Below are positions 1 to 9,050 of a stretch of DNA of 64,000 bases, in pieces. Source of the stretch: Candidatus Rokuibacteriota bacterium (lineage in GTDB: Bacteria > Methylomirabilota > Methylomirabilia > Rokubacteriales > CSP1-6); the NCBI GenBank assembly GCA_003220475.1, contig QHSO01000011.1:1-64000 (forward strand). Direction: 5' to 3'. Position numbers and translations under genes: made by a program. Position 1 is the first letter of the stretch. Each line of letters starts with the position of its first letter. A model generated the notes under the pieces. That model searched no databases, was not told the origin of the DNA, and saw nothing but the letters and a program-made list of their open reading frames with translations.

Positions 1-47
1 GCGAAGCCGTGGCGCGCCTCGATCTCGGCGGCGTAACATGACGGGCC

Positions 48-1601
48 GTGGCGTCGATTCTGGAAGTCCGGCGCTGGCCGGACGTTCGCGAGACGTTTTC
101 GTGGGACGCTCTGGGGCCGCTGTTCGAGGGTGACCGCGCGCGTCTGAACCTCGCCCACGAGTGCGTCGATCGCCACGCCGGCGGCGGCGTGGCGCTGCGC
201 CTCGCCACCGCCGACGGCCGCTTCGTCGAGCATTCCTTCGCCGAGCTCGCGCAATGGTCCTCACGCTTCGCCAACCTGCTCGAGGCCGAGGGCATCGCCG
301 CCGGCGAGCGCGTGGCGATCATGCTCGAGCCGTCGCTCGCGTTCTACGGGGCGCTCTTCGGCGCGGTGAAGCGCGGCGCGGTGGCGGTGCCGCTGTTCAC
401 GCTGTTCGGATCCGACGCCGTCGCATTGCGTGTCGACGACTGCCGGCCGCGGCTCTTGCTGGTCGAGCGCGACGCGGAGCGCTGGCAGTCGCGCGTCTCA
501 GGCGTCGACGTCGTCGCGCTCGACGCGCGCTTCGCCGCTCGGCTGGCCGAGCAGAGCGACGTGTACACGGCACGCACGGCCGCCGACGACCCCGCGGTCT
601 TTCAGTACACGTCGGGCACGACGCGGGCGCTGCCCGAGGCCGTGCGGCACACGCATCGCGCCGTCGTGACGTTGATGGTCGCCGCGCTGTACGGCGTCGG
701 CCTCGAGCCCGGCGATCGCTTCTTCTGTCCCTCGTCGCCGGCGTGGGGCCACGGCCTCTGGCACGGGACGATCGCGCCGCTCGCGCTCGGCATCCCCGTC
801 GGCACGCTCGCCGGCCGCTTCGATCCCGCGCGGTTCGCGGCGGCGCTCGACACGTTCGCGATCACCAACGTCGCCGCGGCGCCGACGGTATATCGGATGG
901 CGCGCGGGGCCGGCTGGACGCCCGCGCGCGGCCGCATCGCCAAGTGCTCGTTCACCGGCGAGCCGATGGATGGTGCGACGCGCGAGTTCCTCTCGGGCGC
1001 GCTCGGCAGCGCGCCCTGCAGCATGTACGGCAGCACGGAGGTCGGCGTGGTGCTGGTCGACTATCCCGGCTTCGACGGGTATGTCGTGCGACCGGGAGCG
1101 CTCGGCTCGCCGGCACCCGGCTGGGACGTCGCGGTCATCGACGACGCCGGAGTCCCCGTCGCGACGGGCGGGGTGGGCGAGATCGCCGTGCGCCGGCGCG
1201 GAACGTGGTTTCCGATCAAGGACCGCGGCTGGATGGACGCCGACGGCTACGTGCACCACGCGGGTCGCTCGGACGACGTGATCATCTCCGCGGGCTGGAC
1301 GATGAGCGCGGTCGAGATCGAGCAGGTGTTGCTGCGACATCCCGACGTCCAGGACGCCGCGGTCGTCGCGATCACCGACGCCGCGCGAGGCCAGATCCCC
1401 AAGGCGTTCGTCGTCGCCGCGCGCGCCGGTGAGGCCTTCGAGCGCGAGATCCAGGACTGGGTGAAGACGCGACTGAGCCTGCACGAGTATCCGCGGGCGG
1501 TCGAGATCGTCGACGCGCTGCCGCGCACGCCGGCGGGCAAGGTGGATCGCCGCGCCCTCCGTGCACGAGAGGCCTCATACCCCCAGGGTGGGCACAAGTG
1601 A
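48..1601 (+). CDS. AMP-dependent acyl-CoA synthetase/ligase
   Basis: 517 aa ORF; YTSGTTRALPEAV, YGSTEVG and C-terminal PRTPAGKVDRRALR motifs of the ANL superfamily. Confidence 0.93.
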   Translation: MASILEVRRWPDVRETFSWDALGPLFEGDRARLNLAHECVDRHAGGGVALRLATADGRFVEHSFAELAQWSSRFANLLEAEGIAAGERVAIMLEPSLAFYGALFGAVKRGAVAVPLFTLFGSDAVALRVDDCRPRLLLVERDAERWQSRVSGVDVVALDARFAARLAEQSDVYTARTAADDPAVFQYTSGTTRALPEAVRHTHRAVVTLMVAALYGVGLEPGDRFFCPSSPAWGHGLWHGTIAPLALGIPVGTLAGRFDPARFAAALDTFAITNVAAAPTVYRMARGAGWTPARGRIAKCSFTGEPMDGATREFLSGALGSAPCSMYGSTEVGVVLVDYPGFDGYVVRPGALGSPAPGWDVAVIDDAGVPVATGGVGEIAVRRRGTWFPIKDRGWMDADGYVHHAGRSDDVIISAGWTMSAVEIEQVLLRHPDVQDAAVVAITDAARGQIPKAFVVAARAGEAFEREIQDWVKTRLSLHEYPRAVEIVDALPRTPAGKVDRRALRAREASYPQGGHK

Positions 1602-2668
1602 AATTTCCGACCATCACCCCCGACGCGCTTGCCGCGCTCCGCGCGCGCGTCGGCCGCGAGGTGCCACGTCCGGAGCCCTACATCGAGGTGGCGACGCGCG
1701 ACGCGATCCGCCACTGGGCGCACGGCATCGGCGACCGCAACCCGCACTGGACTGCCGCCGGTATGGCGCCGCCGACCATCCTGTTCGCGATGGACCGCAT
1801 CGTGTCCGGCTACGTCGGCGGCCTGCCCGGTATCCATGCGATGTATGGCGGCACCGAGTTCCGGTGGCGGCGCCCGATCCGCGAGGGCGACCGCCTCGTC
1901 GGCACGAGCGCGCTGCTGCCGCTCGAGGAGAAGCCGTCGCAGTTCGCGCGCCGCGCGATCAAGCAGACGTACCGCACGACGTTCGTGGACGACGCGGGCG
2001 CAGTGGCGGCGGACGCCGATTCGTGGTGCTTCCGCACCGAGCGCGACACCGCGCGTGAGCGGGGCCGCTACGCGCCCGTCGAGCCGCATCGCTACAGCGA
2101 CGCCGAGCTCGCGCGCATCCGCGACGCCTATCGCGCCGAGTCGATCCGTGGCGCGACGCCGCGGTACTGGGAGGACGTAAAGGACGGCGAGCCACTCCCG
2201 GAGATCGTGAAGGGGCCGCTCACCGTGACGTCGATCATCGCCTTCGTGCAGGGCTGGGGCAGTCTCTACGTGCGCGCGCACGGCCTGGCCTTCGACCTCT
2301 TCGAGCGCCACCCCGCGCTGGCCATACCCAACGCCTTCGCGGTGCCCGAGCCGCCGGAGCGCGTGCACTGGGACGACGCGCTGGCGCGGGCCGTCGGCGT
2401 GCCCGCGGCGTACGACTACGGCCCCGAGCGGGTGGCGTGGCTCGGGCACATCGTGACCAACTGGATGGGCGATGCCGGCGTTCTCGCGCGGCTGGCCGTG
2501 CAGGTGCGCCGGCACAATCTCATCGGCGACACCACGTGGTGCCGTGGTCGCGTCCGCGCGCGCGGCGCCGACGGCCAGGTGACGCTCGAGCTGCAGGCCG
2601 TCAACCAACGCGAGGAGACGATCGCCGCCGGCGAGGCGACGGTGATGTTGCCGCGTCGGCTCGCGTGA
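1598..2668 (+). CDS. MaoC-like acyl dehydratase (N-terminal FAS1-type dehydratase domain)
   Basis: 356 aa ORF overlapping the upstream ligase by 4 nt; AHGIGDRNPHWT-type hotdog dehydratase sequence. Confidence 0.75.
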   Translation: MKFPTITPDALAALRARVGREVPRPEPYIEVATRDAIRHWAHGIGDRNPHWTAAGMAPPTILFAMDRIVSGYVGGLPGIHAMYGGTEFRWRRPIREGDRLVGTSALLPLEEKPSQFARRAIKQTYRTTFVDDAGAVAADADSWCFRTERDTARERGRYAPVEPHRYSDAELARIRDAYRAESIRGATPRYWEDVKDGEPLPEIVKGPLTVTSIIAFVQGWGSLYVRAHGLAFDLFERHPALAIPNAFAVPEPPERVHWDDALARAVGVPAAYDYGPERVAWLGHIVTNWMGDAGVLARLAVQVRRHNLIGDTTWCRGRVRARGADGQVTLELQAVNQREETIAAGEATVMLPRRLA

Positions 2669-2674
2669 CGTCGC

Positions 2675-3001
2675 TCAGCGCGATTTGTCGACGCGCACGA
2701 GGTCGTAACCGTGCGCGCGCATGCACCGGTCGATCACGCGCTGCTCGGCGGCGAGCTGCCACGCGGGATCGGGCCACGGCCCGATCCACGGACGGCGCCA
2801 GGGACCATCCCACGGACCCCAGCCGCCCGTCGGCGACCAGGCGCCGACCGCCACCTCGTTGACGACGTCGCTCGCCTGCGAGCGGCAAAGCCGCTCGTCG
2901 CTCGCCGCCATCTGAGGCGACACGTCGGGCCGGTACCACGCGTAGGACGCGCACCCGGTGCACAGCAGCGCAGTCGCCGCGAAGACGATGATGCGTCGCA
3001 T
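2675..3001 (-). CDS. small lipoprotein, hypothetical
   Basis: MRRIIVFAATALLCTGCASYAW signal/lipobox; start chosen inside the longer ORF. Confidence 0.7.
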   Translation of the reverse strand: MRRIIVFAATALLCTGCASYAWYRPDVSPQMAASDERLCRSQASDVVNEVAVGAWSPTGGWGPWDGPWRRPWIGPWPDPAWQLAAEQRVIDRCMRAHGYDLVRVDKSR

Positions 3002-3033
3002 GGCACCGGATCTTTCACGCGCCATGCCAGCGA

Positions 3034-4041
3034 CTAGAGTCGCGCGACCACCTCGTCGGCGAACAGCGTAAGGATTTCTTCGCGCGCGGCGAAGCCCTTG
3101 CCCGGCGCTTGCGGAAACGCGATCACGCGCGTGAGGCCGCGCACCGCGCGCAGCCGCCCCACCTGCGCCGCGACGTCCTCGGGCGTCCCGGCCAGGGCCA
3201 TGAGGTCCACCAGGCGATCGCTCACGAGCGCGCGGTGTGCCGACGCGGCGCTCGCGTGCTGGTAGGCGTCGTACGACTCGCGCACGCGCTTCATCGCGGC
3301 CTCGTCTTCGTCGGACAGGCGCACCGGCAACGGATGCCGGCACGCCGACGCGACGCGGCCGCGCGCGTGGTCGCGCGCGCGCTCGCGATCGCGGCCGATC
3401 GACATCGGCGCCCAGAGGGCGACGTCGAGGTCGTCGAGCGACCGTCCGGCCGCGCGCGCGCCGGCGGCGACACGCTCGATGGCGACACGCAGCACGTCTG
3501 GAGAAACGGTCGCGTAGACGATGGCGCCGTCACCGAGCCGGCCGGCCGTCTCGAGCATCTTCGGACCCGAGCCCGCGAGATAGATGGGGATCGCGCGCGG
3601 CGCCTCGAGCCACGCCAGGCGGCCGTCGATGCCTGTCTCGAAGCGGGCGCTGTCGCCATGCAGCAGGCGCCGCAGGCTCGTCGCCGTCTGCGCGAGCGTC
3701 GCGGCTTTCCCGACCTCCGCCAGCGAGAGGCCCATCGTCTGGGCGCTGGAGCCGCCGGTGCCGACGCCGATCACCGTGCGTCCGGGCGCGAGATCGTGCA
3801 GCGTCGCGATCGCGCTCGCGGTGACCGAGACGTGACGCGAGTGCGGCACGGTCACCCCGGGTCCGAGCCGGATGCGCGATGTCGCCGCCGCGCACGCGCC
3901 GAGCGTCACCCACAGCTCGCGACAGACGAGATGCGAGTCGGTGATCCACGCGGTGTCGTAGCCGAGCCGCTCGGCGAGCTGCACCTGACGCACGACGTCG
4001 GGCAGCGGCTCGGTCGCGAGGATCGCGACGTCGAACTTCAC
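3034..4041 (-). CDS. LLM class flavin/F420-dependent oxidoreductase
   Basis: 335 aa; AERLGYDTAWITDSHL and RIRLGPGVTVPHSRHVSVTAS motifs of the luciferase-like family. Confidence 0.9.
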   Translation of the reverse strand: MKFDVAILATEPLPDVVRQVQLAERLGYDTAWITDSHLVCRELWVTLGACAAATSRIRLGPGVTVPHSRHVSVTASAIATLHDLAPGRTVIGVGTGGSSAQTMGLSLAEVGKAATLAQTATSLRRLLHGDSARFETGIDGRLAWLEAPRAIPIYLAGSGPKMLETAGRLGDGAIVYATVSPDVLRVAIERVAAGARAAGRSLDDLDVALWAPMSIGRDRERARDHARGRVASACRHPLPVRLSDEDEAAMKRVRESYDAYQHASAASAHRALVSDRLVDLMALAGTPEDVAAQVGRLRAVRGLTRVIAFPQAPGKGFAAREEILTLFADEVVARL

Positions 4042-4550
4042 GCAGTCGGGTGAATCGCCGAGGCGCGCTGCACCTGGTTGCGGAAGCCGACGGGATCGTG
4101 CACGCGCCGAAAGACCTCACGCGCGCCGCCGGTGCCGGTCACGACGAGATCGCCGTAGTTCAGCATGCGCCCGGACAGGCCCTGCGTGACCGAGATCGAC
4201 TCGACTTTGGAGAGCAGCAGCTCGGTCGTGTACCGCGCGACGAGGCCGACCTTGAAGATCAGCCGCATGGAGGTGACGGCGAACTCGGAAGTTCGAAGCT
4301 CGATCCAGCGGACGATCCACCAGAGCGCGCCGGCCACCGCGATCGCGAGCCCGACGTACCAGAGCCACGGCGGATCGGGAATCTGCGTGAGGACTCCGGT
4401 GAGCACCACGCCGACGAGGGTCACCAGCAGGGCCTTCAGATAGAGGATCCAGTGCAGGCGCGTCTTGTAGAGAACCCGCTCATCGGGAAGGAGATGGCGT
4501 TCGACGTAGCCCACGCGGGCGAGCCTAGTCCCGCCCGCGTGGGCAGTCAA
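4038..4550 (-). CDS. bacterial PH-domain membrane protein
   Basis: 170 aa; two TM segments followed by EFAVTSMRLIFKVGLVARYTTELLLSKVESISV typical of bPH domains. Confidence 0.8.
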   Translation of the reverse strand: MTAHAGGTRLARVGYVERHLLPDERVLYKTRLHWILYLKALLVTLVGVVLTGVLTQIPDPPWLWYVGLAIAVAGALWWIVRWIELRTSEFAVTSMRLIFKVGLVARYTTELLLSKVESISVTQGLSGRMLNYGDLVVTGTGGAREVFRRVHDPVGFRNQVQRASAIHPTA

Positions 4551-4556
4551 ACGCGC

Positions 4557-5195
4557 TCAGGAGCCCTGCAGCGCCTCGTGGACGCGGCCGACCATCTTGG
4601 CGCCGGGGTTCACGAGTGTCTTGTCGCCCTCGTCCTTCCACTTCGAGGGACAGACCTCGTTGCCGCCCTTTTTCGCCATGTAGATGTTGGCCTTGAACTT
4701 CCGCAGCTGCTCCTCGATGTTGCGGCCGAGGTTGTAGAAGTTCATCTCGCTGCCCATCAGCTTACCCTCGGGATCGATGAGAAAGCTGCCGCGCAGGTCG
4801 AGGCCGTTGTCCTCGTTGTAGACGCCGAACATGCGCGAGAGCTTGCCGGTCGGATCGGCGGCCATCGTGTACTTCACGTTGGCCAGCTCCTTTTCACTCC
4901 GCTGCCAGGCCAGGTGCGTGAACTTGGTGTCCGTGCTGCACGTCACGATGTCGCACCCCATCCGCTGGAACCGCTCGTGCTGCTCTGCCAGAGCAGCGAA
5001 CTCCGTCGCTCAGACGAACGTGAAGTCCGCGGGGTAGAAGAACAGCAGCGTCCAGCGCTTGTTCGCGATCTGATCGCGCAGGCGGAACGTGCCGAAGTCG
5101 CCCTTGGACGGCTCGAACGTCTCGACGTCGAACTCGGGCACCTTCTGCCCGAGCTTGACCGGCGGCGGTGTCGTCGCCGTCATCGTTTCGGCCAT
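4557..5195 (-). CDS. peroxiredoxin (AhpC/Prx1-type), putative selenoprotein with in-frame UGA at the peroxidatic Cys position
   Basis: ORFs 4557-4961 and 5010-5720 are in the same frame (5010-4557=453). Reading through TGA at 5010-5012 gives MAETMTATTPPPVKLGQKVPEFDVETFEPSKGDFGTFRLRDQIANKRWTLLFFYPADFTFV-U-ATEFAALAEQHERFQRMGCDIVTCSTDTKF...NEVCPSKWK. GGGAGAG RBS upstream of ATG. Confidence 0.88.
4979..4997 (-). promoter_or_regulatory. candidate bacterial SECIS hairpin for the peroxiredoxin UGA
   Basis: GCTGCTCT-GGC-AGAGCAGC (mRNA sense), perfect 8-bp stem; loop begins 20 nt after the UGA and starts with GG. Confidence 0.8.
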
Positions 5196-5686
5196 GTCGC
5201 TCTCCCTTCGTGCTGAGGTGAACTGCCGACCCGACGCCGGCCGCGGCACGCGGCGCAGCGTCCGAAGATTTCCACCGAGTGACCCGCCGCCTCGAAGCCG
5301 TGGCGCGCGGCCGCCGCCGCCGCCGGCTGCGCCGCCGCCTCCAGCCGCGGCTCGGTGACGTCCGTCACGGTGCCGCACGTGGTGCAGACCAGATGGTGAT
5401 GCGGCTCGAGGTTGGCGTCCCAGCGGCCGCGCGCGCCCAGCCGCGAGACCGGCCGGACGGCGCCGATGCGCGCCAGCGTGTCGAGCGTCTTGTAGACCGT
5501 GGCCAGCGACAGCGTCGGCATCTCGCGACGGACCGCGGCGTGCAGCTGTTCGGCGCTCGGGTGGCGCTCGGTCGCCGCCAGCCGGCGGAAGATCGCGAGT
5601 CGCTGCGGGGTCACCGCGATGCCGGCGGCGCGGCAGCGCGCCAGGAACGGATCGAGAGGGTCGCGGTCGAGCGGGCGGTGGCGCAC
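5180..5686 (-). CDS. Fur/PerR-family transcriptional regulator
   Basis: 168 aa; TPQRLAIFRRLAATERHPSAEQLHAAVRREMPTLSLATVYKTLDTL and HHHLVCTTCG. Confidence 0.9.
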   Translation of the reverse strand: MRHRPLDRDPLDPFLARCRAAGIAVTPQRLAIFRRLAATERHPSAEQLHAAVRREMPTLSLATVYKTLDTLARIGAVRPVSRLGARGRWDANLEPHHHLVCTTCGTVTDVTEPRLEAAAQPAAAAAARHGFEAAGHSVEIFGRCAACRGRRRVGSSPQHEGRATWPKR

Positions 5687-5801
5687 GGAGAAAGTTTATC
5701 GGCCGAGAATTTGTTGTCAAACGATCGTCAAGCCGCCTTCGCCCCGCGCGCTCGGACGGGACTTGCGCGACGCGCCCGTCCGAGGCTAGCGTATCGGCAC
5801 C

Positions 5802-6545
5802 GTGCTCTCAGGAGGTGTGGCTATAACGTCCGTGACCCGGCGCCAGCTTCTCACGCTCGCCGCCGGCGCTGCTGCGCTGGCGCTGGCGCCGCGCGTCGCC
5901 TACGCTCAGGGCATGATCCCCCCGGGCGAGACCGACGTGCTGGCCGTGATCGACGTCCAGAACTGCTTCGTGCCCGGCGGCACGCTGCCCGTGCCCGAGG
6001 GCGACACGATCATCCCGATCATCAACTGTCTGGCACCGGCGTTCCGCCACGTGGTCATCACGCAGGACTGGCACACCAGGGGCCACGTCTCGTTCGCGTC
6101 GAGCCATCCCGGCAAGAAGCCGTTCGAGACGACGAGCCTGTCTTACGGCACGCAGGTGCTGTGGCCGGATCACGGCATCCAGGGCACACCGGACGCCGAG
6201 CTGCACAAGGACCTCGAGATCCCGCACGCCGAGCTGATCATCCGCAAGGGTTATCGGCAGCACGTCGACTCCTGCTCCGCGTTTCTCGAGGCGGACCGGC
6301 AGACGAAGACCGGGCTGACCGGTTACCTCAAGGAGCGCGGGCTGACCCGCGTCTTCTTCGTCGGTCTTGCCACCGACTTCTGCGTCGCGTGGTCGGCGCT
6401 CGACGCGCGCAAGGCGGGGTTCGAGGCGGTGGTGATCGAGGACGCCACGCGCGGTATCGACGCGGGCGGCTCGCTCGGCAAGGCGTGGGCGGACATGACG
6501 GGCGCGGGCGTGAAGCGCATTCAATCGGCAGATATCCGCGTATAG
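5802..6545 (+). CDS. nicotinamidase/isochorismatase-family hydrolase with predicted Tat/Sec signal
   Basis: TRRQLLTLAAGAAALALAPRVAYA signal; DVLAVIDVQNCFVPGGTLPV and GLATDFCVAWSALDA motifs of PncA-type enzymes. Confidence 0.85.
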   Translation: MLSGGVAITSVTRRQLLTLAAGAAALALAPRVAYAQGMIPPGETDVLAVIDVQNCFVPGGTLPVPEGDTIIPIINCLAPAFRHVVITQDWHTRGHVSFASSHPGKKPFETTSLSYGTQVLWPDHGIQGTPDAELHKDLEIPHAELIIRKGYRQHVDSCSAFLEADRQTKTGLTGYLKERGLTRVFFVGLATDFCVAWSALDARKAGFEAVVIEDATRGIDAGGSLGKAWADMTGAGVKRIQSADIRV

Positions 6546-6594
6546 CGGAGATTCGCATCGAGCGGACATTCGTGTGTCAACGGAGGTCATTGTG

Positions 6595-6720
6595 ATGGAT
6601 CCCGAGATGAGCGAGCGACTGCAGGTGTTGCTGAGGCAGACCGAAGCGGACGTCATCGCCGACTGGAACTGGCCCCGCTGGCGTCCCGAGGAAGAGGATC
6701 TCGGTCAGGCCGGCGAGTAG
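6595..6720 (+). CDS. small ORF (41 aa), hypothetical
   Basis: GGAGGT ribosome-binding site ~7 nt before ATG; MDPEMSERLQVLLRQTEADVIADWNWPRWRPEEEDLGQAGE; not in the supplied ORF list. Confidence 0.5.
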   Translation: MDPEMSERLQVLLRQTEADVIADWNWPRWRPEEEDLGQAGE

Positions 6721-6836
6721 CACCCCGCATCGCTGGCATTGGCGTTGCTGCTGAGTGACGCATGGCCAGGCATGCGTCGCGACGCCATGGGCGGGAGCAG
6801 GACAATGGCCACGGCCGTCACTCGGGGCCGCGTGCG

Positions 6837-7646
6837 ATGTGGAAAGGCGCGCTCACGTTCGGACTGGTGACCGTGCCCGTCGCGCTCCACGCCGCCACCG
6901 AGCGCAAGAACGAGCTGACCTTTCGCCTCCTGCACGCCAAGGACGAGAGCCCGATCGACTACAAGCGGTTCTGTGAGGAGGAAGGCGTGGAGGTTCCCTG
7001 GCGCGAGATCGTCAAGGGCTACGAGCTCGCGAAGGGCCGCTACGTGGTGGTGACCGACGAGGATTTCGACAAGGCGCGTGTGAAGGCGACGCAGACCTTC
7101 GAGATCCGTGACTTCGTGCCCGCCGACGCGATCGACGACCTCTACTTCGATCATCCGTATTATCTGGCGCCGGCGGGGCCGGGCGCGGCGAAACCGTACG
7201 CGCTGCTGCGCGATGCGCTCGACAAGAGCGGCCGCGTCGGCGTCGGCACGATCGTGCTGCGGCAGCGCGAGCATCTCGCGTCCGTGGCGCCGTCGGGCGA
7301 GGCGCTCGTGCTCACCACGATGCGCTGGGCGTACGAGATCCGCTCGGCGTCCGGGCTCGGCCTGCCGGGTCGGACGGCCACGCGCGATCGCCGCGAGCTG
7401 GATCTGGCGCTGCAGCTCGTCGACACGCTCGCCGGCGAGTGGAATCCGCGCCGTTACACGGACACCTATCACGACGTGCTGATGGACGTCATCCGGCGCA
7501 AGGCGGCCGGCAAGGAGACGCGCGCGCCGAAGGCCGAGCGGCCGGCGAAGGTGCGCAGTCTCATGAGCGCGCTCGAGGCCAGCCTGCGTGAGCGCCCCCC
7601 CGGCGCCAAGGCCGCGGGCCGACGCCCGGTACGCCGCGCGGCCTGA
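6837..7646 (+). CDS. ku: Ku protein (bacterial NHEJ DNA end-binding)
   Basis: MWKGALTFGLVTVPVALHAATERKNELTFRLLHAKDESPIDYKRFCEEEGVEVPW is diagnostic; upstream start 6762 possible. Confidence 0.95.
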   Translation: MWKGALTFGLVTVPVALHAATERKNELTFRLLHAKDESPIDYKRFCEEEGVEVPWREIVKGYELAKGRYVVVTDEDFDKARVKATQTFEIRDFVPADAIDDLYFDHPYYLAPAGPGAAKPYALLRDALDKSGRVGVGTIVLRQREHLASVAPSGEALVLTTMRWAYEIRSASGLGLPGRTATRDRRELDLALQLVDTLAGEWNPRRYTDTYHDVLMDVIRRKAAGKETRAPKAERPAKVRSLMSALEASLRERPPGAKAAGRRPVRRAA

Positions 7647-7693
7647 TCCGCTCTCTCGTTCGCCGTCGCCCGCTGTAGTAGTCTGCCAGCCCG

Positions 7694-8491
7694 ATGATCC
7701 GGCTCGCCGAACGCACGTGGCGCGAGGCGGCGCGGCTCGCGGCCGATCCGCGCAGCGTCGTGCTGTTGCCGCTCGGCGCCATCGAGCAGCACGGACCGCA
7801 CTTGCCGCTGCTCGTGGACTGGCTCGGCGCCGAGGAGCTCGCGCGCCGAGTCGCGCCCCACCTGCGCCGCGCGGGGTTCCGGCCTCTGCTGCTGCCGGGC
7901 CTTCCCTATGGGGCCAGTCCGCTCGCGCGCGGTTTCGCCGGCACGATCGGGCTGTCGACGCGCACGCTGGTCGCCCTCGTGACCGAGATCCTCGGCGCGC
8001 TGACGACGCAGGGCTTTCGTCGCTTCGTGCTCGCCAACTACCAGGCGGATCCCGCGCATCTCGTGGCGATGGCGCGCATCAAGCGACGACTCGAGCGGCG
8101 CGCCGGCGTGCGCGTGCTCTTCGCCGGCTTCGCGCCCACGCCCCGCGCGCAGCGCGCGATGACGGACGCGCGAGTCACGCGGCTGCTGCGAAGCCCCGCG
8201 CCCGCGCGCGAGTGGCATGCGGGCGAGCTCGAGACGGCGCTGGTGCTGGCCACGCGCCCGAGGCTGGTGCGTCGGCGGCTCGCCCGCCGGCTGCCGGCGC
8301 ACTGGATCGACGTTCGCGGCGCCCTCGACACGTGCACGACCTTCGGCGAGATGGATGCGAGCGGTCGCGGCTACTTCGGCTGGCCGGCGGCCGCGCGCGC
8401 CGTCACCGGTCGTCGAGCGCTCGCCTTGCGCGCTCGGCTCCTCGCCCGCGCGTTGCTGGCCGAGCTCGGCGCGCCGCTCAGGAAGCGATGA
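7694..8491 (+). CDS. creatininase-family protein
   Basis: 265 aa; VVLLPLGAIEQHGPHLPLLVD motif. Confidence 0.88.
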   Translation: MIRLAERTWREAARLAADPRSVVLLPLGAIEQHGPHLPLLVDWLGAEELARRVAPHLRRAGFRPLLLPGLPYGASPLARGFAGTIGLSTRTLVALVTEILGALTTQGFRRFVLANYQADPAHLVAMARIKRRLERRAGVRVLFAGFAPTPRAQRAMTDARVTRLLRSPAPAREWHAGELETALVLATRPRLVRRRLARRLPAHWIDVRGALDTCTTFGEMDASGRGYFGWPAAARAVTGRRALALRARLLARALLAELGAPLRKR

Positions 8492-9050
8492 GCCGGCCGC
8501 GCAGACGCTCGACCTGCTCCGCGAACGGGACGCCGCCGCGATCGGTCATCGGCGTCTTGTCCGCGAGGCCCGTGTGCAGCTCGACCAGGATGGGGCCTTC
8601 CTCGCGCAGCAGGGAAGGCAGCCGACGCTGGAGCTCGGCGACGTCGGTGATGGCGTACGCCGCGCGATAGCCGGCGCCCTTGGCCATCTGCACGAAGTCG
8701 ACACCGCCGCCGCCCGGAATCTCCTGCGCGCCCGATGTGTGATAGACGCCGTTCTTGAACAGGAAGTGGACGAGATTGCGCGGCGCCGCGCCCGCGACCG
8801 TCGCCAGCGAGCCGAGCTGCATCAGCAGCGAGCCGTCGCCGTCGAACACGAGCACGCGCCGGTCCGGTCGCGCCAGCGCCAGCCCCAGCCCGAGCGACGA
8901 CGCGCCGCCCATGAAGCCCACGCATCCGACCGACTGGTCGTCGGGCGCGAGCGTGCGCCACGCCGGCGCCGTCGTCATCGTCGGCACGCACAGCGCATCG
9001 CCGCGCGCGGCGGCGATCGCGCGCAGCGCTTCCTCGGGCTTCATGGCCAT
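8478..9050 (-). CDS. TPP-dependent decarboxylase subunit (sulfopyruvate/phosphonopyruvate decarboxylase beta-like)
   Basis: GDGSLLMQLGSLATVAGAAPRNLVHFLFKNGVYHTSGAQ TPP-binding region; start MAMKPEE. Confidence 0.82.
   Translation of the reverse strand: MAMKPEEALRAIAAARGDALCVPTMTTAPAWRTLAPDDQSVGCVGFMGGASSLGLGLALARPDRRVLVFDGDGSLLMQLGSLATVAGAAPRNLVHFLFKNGVYHTSGAQEIPGGGGVDFVQMAKGAGYRAAYAITDVAELQRRLPSLLREEGPILVELHTGLADKTPMTDRGGVPFAEQVERLRGRLIAS

Noticed and set aside
498-1484. Long antisense ORFs such as 498-1484(-), 1247-2608(-), 16844-18166(+), 28614-30716(+), 40063-41496(-), 55516-57081(+), 60016-61662(-)
   Set aside because: Arg/Ala/His-rich low-complexity translations antisense to well-supported genes; typical spurious ORFs in GC-rich DNA.
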